From contig NZ_CP031704.1 in the NCBI RefSeq assembly GCF_003428335.1, positions 3,224,001-3,288,000 on the forward strand: a stretch of DNA of 64,000 nt, read 5' to 3'. Of this stretch, positions 56,901-64,000 are shown piece after piece. The notes below the pieces were generated by a model that was not told the DNA's origin, made no database searches, and saw only the letters and a list, made by a program, of their open reading frames with translations. This stretch comes from Solimonas sp. K1W22B-7 (GTDB lineage: Bacteria; Pseudomonadota; Gammaproteobacteria; Nevskiales; Nevskiaceae). The position numbers and the translations under genes were made by a program. The number at the start of each line of letters is the position of its first letter. Within the stretch, counting starts at the first letter, position 1.

Positions 56901-58015
56901 AGGCCGCCACGGCCGGCGCGCTGCTGCTGGTCCTGCTGCTGTTGGCCTGCGGCGGCGGGGGAGTGCCGGGCATGGCAGGCCAGGAGCCCGAGGAGCCGCC
57001 GGTCGATCTCGATGGCCCGGGCCGCTACTACGTGTTCCGCACGCTGCCGCACCGGCCGCGCCAGCCCACGTCCGAGCAGCTGCGCCGCTGCTATGCGCAT
57101 TTCGGCCTGGTCGGTGGCCTGCTGACCAGCTTCGTGCAGACCAACGCCGTCAGCTTTGCCTTCTCCAGTGATCCCGACAGCGGCTTGGTCAGCGGCGAGA
57201 CCGCCACCTATCTCGGGCCAGGCTTCATCTGCGCCCGGCCCGCGCTCAACTCCGACTACACCGAGGCCTATGCCTACGCCAGTATCCCCGGTGCCGGAGA
57301 CATCGATGCCCAGGGCAACTGCCTGATTTCGCCGCAACTGCAGGGAGGCTCCACGCCAGCCGCCTTCGTCGGCTGCCGCATGGCGCTGCAGCCGAAGATC
57401 GAGGTCAACGTCGCCGGGGGCTTGGCGGTCAGCAACACCGTCTCCGGCTCCATCTTCACCGCCTACGTCGTGCCGGCCCAAGCCGGCACGGAACTGCCTG
57501 CCGCCGCGCCGCCGCCGCGCATCCCCGAAGAGGAGATCGGGGCCCTGCCCAACGACCCCGACTTCTGGGTCCTGCGCAGCTTCGACGAAAGCCTGCCTGC
57601 GGACTCCGGCGACTGTGCCGCGGGCGAGACACAGCGCTTGCTCGCACTCTCGCCGGTGGAGGCCGACGCGCAGACTTCGCGCCTCAACCCCTGGCAGCCC
57701 CTGCGCCGCGTCGCCGGCGCCCGGCTCTGCCTCGGCGCGGCGGGCGGCACGCGGCGCAGCGCAACGGCCAGCGTGGACCTGCTGCGCCACGGCGCGCCAC
57801 TGAGGGTCGAGGCCAGCGGCGACTGCGACTACCTCGAAACCCCCGCCGGCATGCATTGGCTGCAGCAGGCCTGCGTGCTGCGCTTCGTCCGCGCCAGCGA
57901 TCCCGCGGTCACCGGCGGCCTGCTGACGATCAGCGGCCTGGTCCAGGCCCAGGCGCCCCTGGTTCCGGCCAACTCGCAGGTCTGGACGCTGTCGCTGCTG
58001 CCTCCGGCACCGTGA
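56897..58015 (+). CDS. Lipoprotein of unknown function
   Basis: A 372-residue protein with a lipoprotein signal (AGALLLVLLLLAC, Cys about residue 18). It then has a Gly-rich linker and about nine Cys residues in the mature part, possibly disulfide-bonded. I recognise no domain. Features include GPGRYYVFRTL, HFGLVGGLLTSFVQTNAVSFAFSSDPDSG and a Pro-rich stretch (AAAPPPRIPEEE) near residue 200 that may divide two domains. The GTG start overlaps the AraC stop (GTGA). Downstream lies the AraC-type promoter at 58024-58086. Confidence 0.7.
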   Translation: MKAATAGALLLVLLLLACGGGGVPGMAGQEPEEPPVDLDGPGRYYVFRTLPHRPRQPTSEQLRRCYAHFGLVGGLLTSFVQTNAVSFAFSSDPDSGLVSGETATYLGPGFICARPALNSDYTEAYAYASIPGAGDIDAQGNCLISPQLQGGSTPAAFVGCRMALQPKIEVNVAGGLAVSNTVSGSIFTAYVVPAQAGTELPAAAPPPRIPEEEIGALPNDPDFWVLRSFDESLPADSGDCAAGETQRLLALSPVEADAQTSRLNPWQPLRRVAGARLCLGAAGGTRRSATASVDLLRHGAPLRVEASGDCDYLETPAGMHWLQQACVLRFVRASDPAVTGGLLTISGLVQAQAPLVPANSQVWTLSLLPPAP

Positions 58016-58023
58016 TCCGGCAT

Positions 58024-58086
58024 GGCGTACGCGGTCATCGGCTCGGCGCAGGCGGTCAATACCCCACCGGCCCCATGCCCTAATTT
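58024..58086 (+). promoter_or_regulatory. Putative class II AraC-type promoter of the esterase gene
   Basis: Two direct half-sites, GGCGTACGCGGTCAT (58024-58038) and GGCGCAGGCGGTCAA (58045-58059), have a 21-bp period. TAATTT at 58081-58086 fits a -10 box. A 17-bp spacer would put the -35 position at 58058-58063, overlapping the proximal half-site, where the sequence is not a -35 consensus; this is the layout of an activator-dependent promoter. The same layout occurs at 61923. Confidence 0.7.
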
Positions 58087-58092
58087 CCTCTA

Positions 58093-58113
58093 CGCCGGTG
58101 AACCTCACCGGCG
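58093..58113 (+). other. Predicted 5'-terminal mRNA stem-loop (esterase transcript)
   Basis: CGCCGGTGA (58093-58101), loop ACC, TCACCGGCG (58105-58113), a perfect 9-bp stem. It starts 7 bp after the TAATTT box, where transcription would be expected to begin. An unrelated stem sits at the same position in the 61923 promoter, which suggests a selected 5' hairpin, possibly for mRNA stability. Confidence 0.55.
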
Positions 58114-58176
58114 CGCCATGCCAGGACAGGTGACAGGAAATAGCCGGCAAGGTCGCCAGCCCCAAGGAGGAAAAAC

Positions 58177-59082
58177 ATGAAGTCGCTTCAACAAGTGTTG
58201 CGCACGGCCTGCGCCGTGATCGGACTGTCTTTCGCCGCGCCGTCGATGGCCATCGACCTGCCGTTCTGGAACCTGCCGGGATTCCCCGCACCGTCGACCT
58301 GCTCGGTGGCGCCGACCACCGGCATCGGCAGCTTCAATGGCACCCTGGCCGTGGTGCCGGTGGGCATCAGCGGGCGCTGGTACAGCCTGCATGTGCCGCC
58401 CGGCCTCACTCCCGGCCAGAAGGTCCCGCTGCTGATCGACCTGCACGGTGCCGGCGAGTCGGAAGACCTCGCCGAGTACCAGACCGGCTGGAGCCCGTAC
58501 GCCAACCAGAAGAAGTTCATCGTTGCCTACGGCCAGGCCCTGGGCACCGTCGTCGGCGGCACCTTCTGGAACGCCTACAGCGAGCATGGCAACGACGAGC
58601 AGTACCTGCGTGACGTCATCGAGCACGTCTCCGCCAAGTACTGCATCGATGCCAAGCGGGTTTACGTCGAGGGCTTCTCCAACGGCGGCGTCATGGCCCA
58701 GCGTGCCGCCTGCGACATGGCCGATACCGTCGCCGCGGTGGCCTCGCATGCCGGCGCCACGCCGACGATGCTCGGCGCCGCCTGCAACCCGATCCGCCCG
58801 ATCGGCGTGATGATGTCGGCCGGCGATGTCGATCCGACCCAGTTCACGCAGTACGACGAACAGGCGCGCGCCATGTGGATCGCCAAGAACGGTTGCTCCA
58901 CCTCACCGGTGAGCAGCAGCGACAGCTACGGCACCACCGACAGCCATGGCGGCTGCTCCGGCGGCGTCCGCGTCGACTGGCGCATCCTCACCAACACCAC
59001 CCACCAGTGGCCGCTGGGTGCGGGCCAGACCGATCTTCACGACCGCATCTGGAACTTCCTCACCTCGCACACGCTGCCCTGA
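58177..59082 (+). CDS. Secreted PHB-depolymerase-family esterase
   Basis: A 301-residue exported alpha/beta hydrolase. The signal peptide ends near PSMA (residue 25). The nucleophile elbow is GFSNGGVM (Ser about 169), the oxyanion-side motif is LLIDLHGAGES, and the His is likely in NTTHQW near residue 279. This fits the LpqC/esterase PHB-depolymerase family, which includes extracellular polyhydroxyalkanoate depolymerases and feruloyl esterases; the substrate is not decided. An AAGGAGG ribosome site sits at 7 nt. Six or more Cys may form disulfides. It is the first gene of the proposed AraC-controlled unit. Confidence 0.85.
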   Translation: MKSLQQVLRTACAVIGLSFAAPSMAIDLPFWNLPGFPAPSTCSVAPTTGIGSFNGTLAVVPVGISGRWYSLHVPPGLTPGQKVPLLIDLHGAGESEDLAEYQTGWSPYANQKKFIVAYGQALGTVVGGTFWNAYSEHGNDEQYLRDVIEHVSAKYCIDAKRVYVEGFSNGGVMAQRAACDMADTVAAVASHAGATPTMLGAACNPIRPIGVMMSAGDVDPTQFTQYDEQARAMWIAKNGCSTSPVSSSDSYGTTDSHGGCSGGVRVDWRILTNTTHQWPLGAGQTDLHDRIWNFLTSHTLP

Positions 59083-59107
59083 GCGCAGCCATTGCAGGGC
59101 TTCACCG

Positions 59108-59143
59108 CTGCGCCGGAGGGCAACCTCCGGCGCAGTCTTCCTT
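59108..59143 (+). terminator. Probable terminator after the esterase gene
   Basis: CTGCGCCGGAGG (59108-59119), loop GCAA, CCTCCGGCGCAG (59124-59135), a perfect 12-bp stem, then the pyrimidine tail TCTTCCTT. The tail is not a pure T-run, so termination may be partial and allow read-through to the FG-GAP genes, which have no other visible promoter. Confidence 0.6.
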
Positions 59144-59206
59144 GCAGGGATGGAACAGCAGAATATGAGCGCTTCGAAGCGCCCCAGGTCCGAGGAGAGG
59201 GAGTCG

Positions 59207-60535
59207 ATGAACAGGCAGGGAACCCGCATGCGCAGGTCCGCGGCGCCTCAACGGCGGTTGCTGGCCGCAGTCGCGGCAGCCCTGCTGCTGGCCGGCTGTG
59301 GCGCGGCCGACAGCGATCCCGTCGCGGACGGCGTGGGCGGCATCATCCGCCAGCTGAGCTTCACCGAGCCGGCCGGCTTCAGCGCCGGCACCGTGCCCTG
59401 GCTGGTGGTGACCGGTGACGTCAACGGCGACGGCCGCCCTGACGTGGTCACCGCCAACGTCGGGCTCGGCAATGCCGGCGTCTCCGTCGTGCTCAACCAG
59501 ACCGAGCCGGGCGCGGAAAGCCCCAGCTTCGCCGCGCCCAGGCATCTGGCCACCGGCATCCTCACCGGCATCGGCACGCTGGGCGTGGCGCTCGGCGACA
59601 TCAACGGCGACGGCCTGGTCGACATCATCGCCGCCAACAGCATCACCGCCCCCGCCGCCGCCATCTCGGTTTTCATCAGCCGCACGCCCAGGGGCTCCAG
59701 TGAGCTGGCCTTCGAGCCGGCGCGGCGCTACACCGCCGGCATCGGCGCCTCCCTGGTCTGCCCCGACGACGTCAATCGTGATGGCCGCATGGACCTCATC
59801 GTCACCAACTCCTTCGACAGCCCCGCCAGGGTCGTCTCGGTGCTGCTCAACCAGACCGCGGCGGGTGGCGATCTCGCCTTCTCCGCGCCGACCGCGTTCG
59901 CCGGAGGCAGCACGCCGGAAGGCATGGCCTGCGGCGATCTCAACGGCGATGGCCTGACCGACATCGTCGTCGGCAACACCAGCTCCAACGAGATGACCGT
60001 GCTGCTCAACCGCACCGCACGCGGCGCGGACACTCCCGACTACGCCGGCCCCTTCAGCATCGCCTCGCCCATGGCCACGGCGGTGAAGATGGCCGACTTC
60101 AACGGCGACGGCCGGCTCGACCTGATCACCGGCGAGGGCGTCAGCGGCGCCGGCGTCAACATCGCGCTCAACCTCACGCAGAACGGCGCCATGGAGCCGG
60201 CGTTCTCGGAGCTGACCCACTTCGACACGCAAGGCTGCGTCACCGAGGACATCGCCGTGGCCGACTACGACGGCGACGGCCTGCTGGACTTCGCCGCCGC
60301 CAACGACAACGCCCTGTTCTGCGCGCCGCGGCCCACCGGAGTCGCCGTGCTGGCCAACCGCACGCCGCGCGGCGCCGCCAAGCCCGAGTTCACCGAGGCG
60401 CTGACCTATCCGCCCGGCATCGCCTCCAACACCATCGCGCAGGCCGACTTCAACGGCGACGGCCGCCCCGATCTCGTCGCCGCCACGCCCACCGCCGGCG
60501 CGGTGCTGCGCGTGCTGTTCAACACCAGCCACTGA
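59207..60535 (+). CDS. FG-GAP/VCBS-type beta-propeller lipoprotein 1 (seven calcium loops)
   Basis: A 442-residue lipoprotein (AALLLAGC, lipid Cys about residue 30). Seven DxNxDGxxD-like loops recur every ~50-60 residues: DVNGDGRPD, DINGDGLVD, DVNRDGRMD, DLNGDGLTD, DFNGDGRLD, DYDGDGLLD and DFNGDGRPD. Seven repeats fit a seven-bladed integrin-like propeller binding Ca2+ in each blade. Interblade stretches repeat SVVLNQT/SVLLNQTAAG. The ATG at 59207 follows GAGGAGAGGGAG. It is expected on the outer membrane or periplasmic side. The stop lies 4 bp before the next paralogue. Confidence 0.85.
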   Translation: MNRQGTRMRRSAAPQRRLLAAVAAALLLAGCGAADSDPVADGVGGIIRQLSFTEPAGFSAGTVPWLVVTGDVNGDGRPDVVTANVGLGNAGVSVVLNQTEPGAESPSFAAPRHLATGILTGIGTLGVALGDINGDGLVDIIAANSITAPAAAISVFISRTPRGSSELAFEPARRYTAGIGASLVCPDDVNRDGRMDLIVTNSFDSPARVVSVLLNQTAAGGDLAFSAPTAFAGGSTPEGMACGDLNGDGLTDIVVGNTSSNEMTVLLNRTARGADTPDYAGPFSIASPMATAVKMADFNGDGRLDLITGEGVSGAGVNIALNLTQNGAMEPAFSELTHFDTQGCVTEDIAVADYDGDGLLDFAAANDNALFCAPRPTGVAVLANRTPRGAAKPEFTEALTYPPGIASNTIAQADFNGDGRPDLVAATPTAGAVLRVLFNTSH

Positions 60536-60539
60536 AGCC

Positions 60540-61916
60540 ATGCGCAGACTTCCAGGCCTGGTGGCGGCGACGGCGTCCGCGATCCTCGCGGCCTGTTCCG
60601 GCAGCGGCGCGGAGCAGAGCACCCCGTCGTCGCGCGCCGGCTGCGCCGCCGGCGTGGTGCTGGAGTTCATGGCCCCGTCCAACTTCCAGGTCGGCACCGG
60701 CTCCTGGTACGCCGTGGACAGCGACTTCAACCGCGACGGCCGGCGCGATCTCGCCGTGATCAACGCCGGCGCGGTGACCGGCGCCGGCGGCCTGTCGGTG
60801 CTGATGAACGCGACGGCGCCGCGCGCCGAGAGCGCGCAATTCCTAGACCCGGTGAAGTTCACCACCGGCGCCAGTCCGCAGGCCCTGGGCCTGGCCGACA
60901 TCGACGGCGACGGTCTCGACGACCTGCTGGTCGGCAACTGGCTCGGCAGCGGCCTGTCCGGCCTGCTGCCCGGCATCCTGCTGCCCAGCAACGGCGCGCT
61001 GTCGGTGCTGCTCAACCGCACACCGGCCGGCGCCGACGAGCCGCGTTTCTTGCCCAAGGTGGATTTCCGCGCCGGCCCCGGCACCGGCGGTGTCGCCGCC
61101 GCGGACTTCAACCGCGATGGCCGCATCGACATCGCCACCACCAACTTCAACACGCCGGGGCGCGGCGGCCTGTCCGTGCTGCTCAACCGCACGCCGCGTG
61201 GTACCGATACGCCGGCGTTCTCCGACACGGTGTTCTACGATGTCGGCGCCGCGCCGATCGGCCTGCAGGCCAAGGACATCAACGGCGACGGCAAGCCGGA
61301 CCTCGTGGTCGGCAACTCGCTGGGCTTCACCGTCTCGGTGCTGATCAACCGCACGGCCGACGGCGCCACGGAGCCGGACTTCGCCGCGCCGCTGGATTTC
61401 GCCGTCGGCAGCTTCGGCAACGGCCCGGAGACGCTCGACCTCGAGGACATCAACGGCGACGGCCGCCTCGACGTCGTCAGCCCGCATTTCTTCACCCCGG
61501 GCCCTGGCGTCATCTCCATCCTGGTCAACACCACGCCGCCGCGCGCCGCCACGCCCAGCTTCGCCGCGCAGGTCGTGGTCCATGCCGGCATCGCGCCGGA
61601 GCAGGTGATCCTGGAAGACATGGACGGCGACGGCCGCCGCGACATCGTCGTCGCCAACTTCGGCGAGGTCTCCACCGGCCGCGCCGTCGTGCCGGGCCTG
61701 CCCGGCGTCTCCGTGCTGCTGAATCGCACCGCGCCCGGCAGCGATCAGATCGAGTTCGCACCACGCCAGGACCACGCCGCCGGCAGCGGCCCCGCCGGCA
61801 TCGTCGCCAGCGATCTCAACGGCGACGGCCGTCCCGACCTCGCCGTCGCCAACATGCTCGCCATCGGCGGCGGCTTGTCGGTGCTGATGAACCAGGGTTG
61901 CGGACAGACACCGTAA
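60540..61916 (+). CDS. FG-GAP/VCBS-type beta-propeller lipoprotein 2 (seven calcium loops)
   Basis: A 458-residue paralogue of the gene before it. The lipobox is LAACS (Cys about residue 19). Seven calcium-type loops: DFNRDGRRD, DIDGDGLDD, DFNRDGRID, DINGDGKPD, DINGDGRLD, DMDGDGRRD and DLNGDGRPD. The connecting motif SVLLNRTPAG/SVLLNRTPRG is shared with lipoprotein 1, so tandem duplication is likely. The ATG is 4 bp after the upstream stop, with no separate Shine-Dalgarno, suggesting coupling. The AraC-type promoter at 61923 begins 7 bp after its stop codon. Confidence 0.85.
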   Translation: MRRLPGLVAATASAILAACSGSGAEQSTPSSRAGCAAGVVLEFMAPSNFQVGTGSWYAVDSDFNRDGRRDLAVINAGAVTGAGGLSVLMNATAPRAESAQFLDPVKFTTGASPQALGLADIDGDGLDDLLVGNWLGSGLSGLLPGILLPSNGALSVLLNRTPAGADEPRFLPKVDFRAGPGTGGVAAADFNRDGRIDIATTNFNTPGRGGLSVLLNRTPRGTDTPAFSDTVFYDVGAAPIGLQAKDINGDGKPDLVVGNSLGFTVSVLINRTADGATEPDFAAPLDFAVGSFGNGPETLDLEDINGDGRLDVVSPHFFTPGPGVISILVNTTPPRAATPSFAAQVVVHAGIAPEQVILEDMDGDGRRDIVVANFGEVSTGRAVVPGLPGVSVLLNRTAPGSDQIEFAPRQDHAAGSGPAGIVASDLNGDGRPDLAVANMLAIGGGLSVLMNQGCGQTP

Positions 61917-61922
61917 CGCCGT

Positions 61923-61986
61923 GGCGCAAGCGGTCATCGCGGCGGCGCAACGGGTCAATACCGCCGCGGAATACCTCACCTAATTT
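61923..61986 (+). promoter_or_regulatory. Putative class II AraC-type promoter of the third FG-GAP gene
   Basis: Half-sites GGCGCAAGCGGTCAT (61923-61937) and GGCGCAACGGGTCAA (61944-61958), again in direct orientation with a 21-bp period. TAATTT is at 61981-61986, 37 bp from the start of the proximal half-site (36 bp at 58024). The sequence between the half-sites and around the -10 is otherwise different from 58024, so the shared parts look selected rather than recently copied. Confidence 0.7.
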
Positions 61987-61992
61987 GTCGTA

Positions 61993-62010
61993 CCACCTCG
62001 GCGAAGGTGG
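61993..62010 (+). other. Predicted 5'-terminal mRNA stem-loop (third FG-GAP transcript)
   Basis: CCACCT (61993-61998), loop CGGCGA, AGGTGG (62005-62010). It lies at the same offset from TAATTT as the stem at 58093 but differs in sequence. Confidence 0.5.
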
Positions 62011-62036
62011 CAACACGACAAGCCGCGCGAGGGATG

Positions 62037-63290
62037 ATGATCACGATGGGTTCAAGCGCTTTGCGCCTTGCGGCGGCAAGCCTGCCGCTGCTGCTGGCCG
62101 CCTGTGGTTCCTCCGGCGGTGCGGCGCCCGCCGCGCCGCGCGATGGCGCGGGCACCGCGGCCAGGGACATTCGCCTCGAAGCCGACGAGCCCTACGCGCT
62201 GCCCGGCACGGGCACCGGCTTCGGCGCCGGCGGCGGCGCGGTCGGCGACTTCAACCACGACGGCCACGCCGACCTCGCGCTGGCCAACGGCCGTGGCGGT
62301 GGCATCAACATCCTCCTGAATCGCGGCGACGGCCGCTTCGCAGAAGCGCTGGTGGCGGAGGCTTCCGGCACGGTGCAGGCCATCGCCAGCGGTGACTTCG
62401 ACGGCGACGGCCTGCTCGATCTCGTCGCCGCCGGACTGCAGGACTTCTCCGTCACCATGCTCAAGGGCCAGGGCGATGGCCGCTTCGTCGCCGGCGCCTC
62501 CAGCATCGTCGGCCTGCTGCCGCAGGGCATCGTCACCGCAGACTTCAACCATGACGGCCGCAGTGATCTCGCCGTGCTCAACGGCTCGCTGACGCTGGCC
62601 GTGCTGCTGGGGCAAGGCGATGGCCGCTTCGGCCCGGCATGGCAGCTGCCGGGCGGCCTGTTCACCACCTCCATCGCCAGCGGCGATTTCGACGGCGATG
62701 GCCATGCCGATCTCGCGCTGGCCGATGGCGTCACCGAGATGCTGACCGTCTACCGCGGTGCCGGCGATGGCAGCTTCGTGCGCGGCGGCCTGAGCTTCGC
62801 CGGCGGATTCGCCGAGTCCATCGTCGCCGGCGATCTCAACGGCGACGGCCTCGACGACATCGTCGCCGGCCTGGTCGCCGCGCCGCTGCGTGCGCTGCTG
62901 CAGGAGTTGCCGGAGCAACAGCTGCGCCTGCTGGCCGGCCCTTACGGCAGCGGCGCCGACGTACTGCTCGCGGACGGCCAGGGTGGTTTCGCCGCGCCGG
63001 TCCACTACCTCGCCGGCACGGCCGCCACCGCCGTGGCGATCGACGACTACGACCGCGATGGCCGCGCCGATATCGCGGTGGCCAGCTTCCTGTCCAAGGA
63101 CCTGACCCTGCTGCGAGGCAGCGGCGGCGGCCTGTTCGCCCCCGGCCCGTCCTACGAGGCCAGCGGCGGCGCCCAACTGCTGCTCTCCACGGACTACGAC
63201 GGCGACGGCTGGCCGGACCTTGCCGTGCCCGGCGGCCTCGGCGCCGCCGAGCTGACGATCTTCCGCAACGTCTCCGGGAGCGCGCCATGA
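62037..63290 (+). CDS. FG-GAP/VCBS-type beta-propeller lipoprotein 3 (seven calcium loops)
   Basis: A 417-residue lipoprotein (SLPLLLAAC, lipid Cys near residue 23). Seven loops: DFNHDGHAD, DFDGDGLLD, DFNHDGRSD, DFDGDGHAD, DLNGDGLDD, DYDRDGRAD and DYDGDGWPD. It lacks the SVLLNRTPRG linker of paralogues 1 and 2, using GQGDGRF-type linkers, so it is more distant. The start is chosen at ATG 62037 with GAGGG upstream; ATG 62034 or 62046 are possible. The stop overlaps the kelch gene's ATG (ATGA). It is expected to be transcribed from the promoter at 61923. Confidence 0.85.
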   Translation: MITMGSSALRLAAASLPLLLAACGSSGGAAPAAPRDGAGTAARDIRLEADEPYALPGTGTGFGAGGGAVGDFNHDGHADLALANGRGGGINILLNRGDGRFAEALVAEASGTVQAIASGDFDGDGLLDLVAAGLQDFSVTMLKGQGDGRFVAGASSIVGLLPQGIVTADFNHDGRSDLAVLNGSLTLAVLLGQGDGRFGPAWQLPGGLFTTSIASGDFDGDGHADLALADGVTEMLTVYRGAGDGSFVRGGLSFAGGFAESIVAGDLNGDGLDDIVAGLVAAPLRALLQELPEQQLRLLAGPYGSGADVLLADGQGGFAAPVHYLAGTAATAVAIDDYDRDGRADIAVASFLSKDLTLLRGSGGGLFAPGPSYEASGGAQLLLSTDYDGDGWPDLAVPGGLGAAELTIFRNVSGSAP

Positions 63291-64000
63291 AGCCGGCGCG
63301 CATCAGCGGTCTCGCGCTGCTCCTGTTGCTGACCGCCTGCGGCAACTCCAGCGATCCCGCCGGCGGCCCCGCGGAGCCGCGCTACGACAACGCCGCCGGC
63401 CGCTGGGAGCAACTGCCGCCGAGCCCGCTGAAACGCCTCGAGGCCTTCGGCACGCGCGTCGGTCGCCACATCTACATCATCGGCGGCTACGAGGAGCAAC
63501 GCCTCGGCGCCTTCGGCTTCGGCCTGCCCCTGGAGGTCGAGCCGATCCCCGGCGCCAAGGTCGAGCGCTACAACCTCGACTCCGGGGCCTGGGACTTCGC
63601 CAAGCCGATGCCGCTCCACCTGGATCACGCGCGCGCCGTCGAGTACCAGGGCAAGCTCTACGTCACCGGCGGCAATGCCGCCGTGGCCTTGGCCCTGCCG
63701 CTGTTCTGGGAATACGACCCCGCGACCGACGCCTGGACCTCGATGCCGCCGATGCCGCAACCGGCCGCCGGCCACACCGCCGTCGTGCTCGGCGACCAAC
63801 TGGTGGTGGCGGGCGGCTACATCTTCCCGGTCAACTTCCCCTCGGTGCAGCTGTTCGACTTCGGCACGCGGCGCTGGAGCCGCGGCCCCAACCTGCCAGT
63901 GATGCCCGATCACGCCCAGGCCGTGGCGCTCGATGGCTACATGTACGTCATCGGCGGACGCCCCAACGACGTGATGCAGGGCCTGGCCTACAAGCAGGTG
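63287..64000 (+). CDS. Kelch-repeat lipoprotein, 3' end outside window
   Basis: 238 codons are visible and open at the window end. A lipoprotein signal ends in LLLLTAC (Cys about residue 18). Four kelch-type double-glycine blades are recognisable: IYIIGGY, LYVTGGN, LVVAGGY and MYVIGGR, each followed by a Tyr/Trp pair region such as ERYNLDSGAW and WEYDPATDAW. Kelch proteins form beta-propellers with five to seven blades, so at least one blade is missing here. The ATG overlaps the previous stop. Its place after three propeller lipoproteins points to a shared envelope function. Confidence 0.85.
   Translation, partial: MKPARISGLALLLLLTACGNSSDPAGGPAEPRYDNAAGRWEQLPPSPLKRLEAFGTRVGRHIYIIGGYEEQRLGAFGFGLPLEVEPIPGAKVERYNLDSGAWDFAKPMPLHLDHARAVEYQGKLYVTGGNAAVALALPLFWEYDPATDAWTSMPPMPQPAAGHTAVVLGDQLVVAGGYIFPVNFPSVQLFDFGTRRWSRGPNLPVMPDHAQAVALDGYMYVIGGRPNDVMQGLAYKQV

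Overview
This 64-kb window is GC-rich, densely coding bacterial DNA with no rRNA, tRNA or CRISPR array that I could see. The gene set points to a gammaproteobacterium: a Chp-type type IV pilus chemosensory system next to gshB, yqgE, ruvX, pyrB and a dead pyrC', as in pseudomonads and xanthomonads. A wax ester synthase/DGAT, an OruR-like AraC regulator and a GlyGly-CTERM protein make the Nevskiales/Solimonadaceae a plausible home. That taxonomic guess is inference.

Layout. (1) 1-18974, minus strand: one uninterrupted reading frame of at least 6,324 codons encodes a filamentous-haemagglutinin-like two-partner-secretion exoprotein. Its C-terminus lies beyond the window. It is built of repeated beta-helix blocks (units of 507-579 bp, about 666-681 bp and 513 bp) and has a near-consensus sigma70 promoter at 19095-19123. 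The long ORFs on the opposite strand here are codon-aligned shadows. (2) 19186-21019, minus: a SapC-family protein and an overlapping sulfotransferase. (3) 21153-24064, plus: active dihydroorotase, 3-methyladenine glycosylase I, then a MerR regulator and a His-rich DUF4396 membrane protein behind a MerR-type 20-bp-spacer promoter. (4) 24193-31282, minus: cysS, a 340-bp palindromic MITE-like element, a possible 42-residue membrane protein, an aminopeptidase lipoprotein, a GlyGly-CTERM alpha/beta hydrolase, a LuxR-type regulator and a wax ester synthase/DGAT. (5) 31470-39316, minus: the pilus chemosensory genes chpC, chpA/pilL (six Hpt-like sites, kinase, CheW, receiver), pilI and pilG, ending in an intrinsic terminator. 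(6) 39453-47619, plus: gshA, gshB, yqgE, ruvX, pyrB, pyrC', then pilH and pilJ. The chemosensory system is therefore split around the glutathione/pyrimidine genes. (7) 47991-55049, plus: a CDF metal exporter, ATP-type PEP carboxykinase, glpD, an FAH-family hydrolase, a DUF502 membrane protein and an AmpG-like transporter. (8) 55144-64000: two divergent AraC regulators, then a plus-strand cluster of exported proteins: a lipoprotein of unknown function, a secreted PHB-depolymerase-like esterase, three lipoproteins each with exactly seven FG-GAP/calcium loops, and a kelch lipoprotein cut by the window end.

The most unusual system is region 8. The esterase promoter and the third FG-GAP promoter share the same architecture: two 15-bp direct repeats with a 21-bp period, a TAATTT box at the same place, and a stem-loop starting 12 bp after the first base of that box. 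This suggests one AraC-type activator switching on an envelope regulon of beta-propeller lipoproteins plus a secreted esterase. Other notable items are the giant adhesin with near-identical internal repeats, the MITE inserted at the stop codon of a tiny gene, the split Chp locus, and the dead/active dihydroorotase pair.
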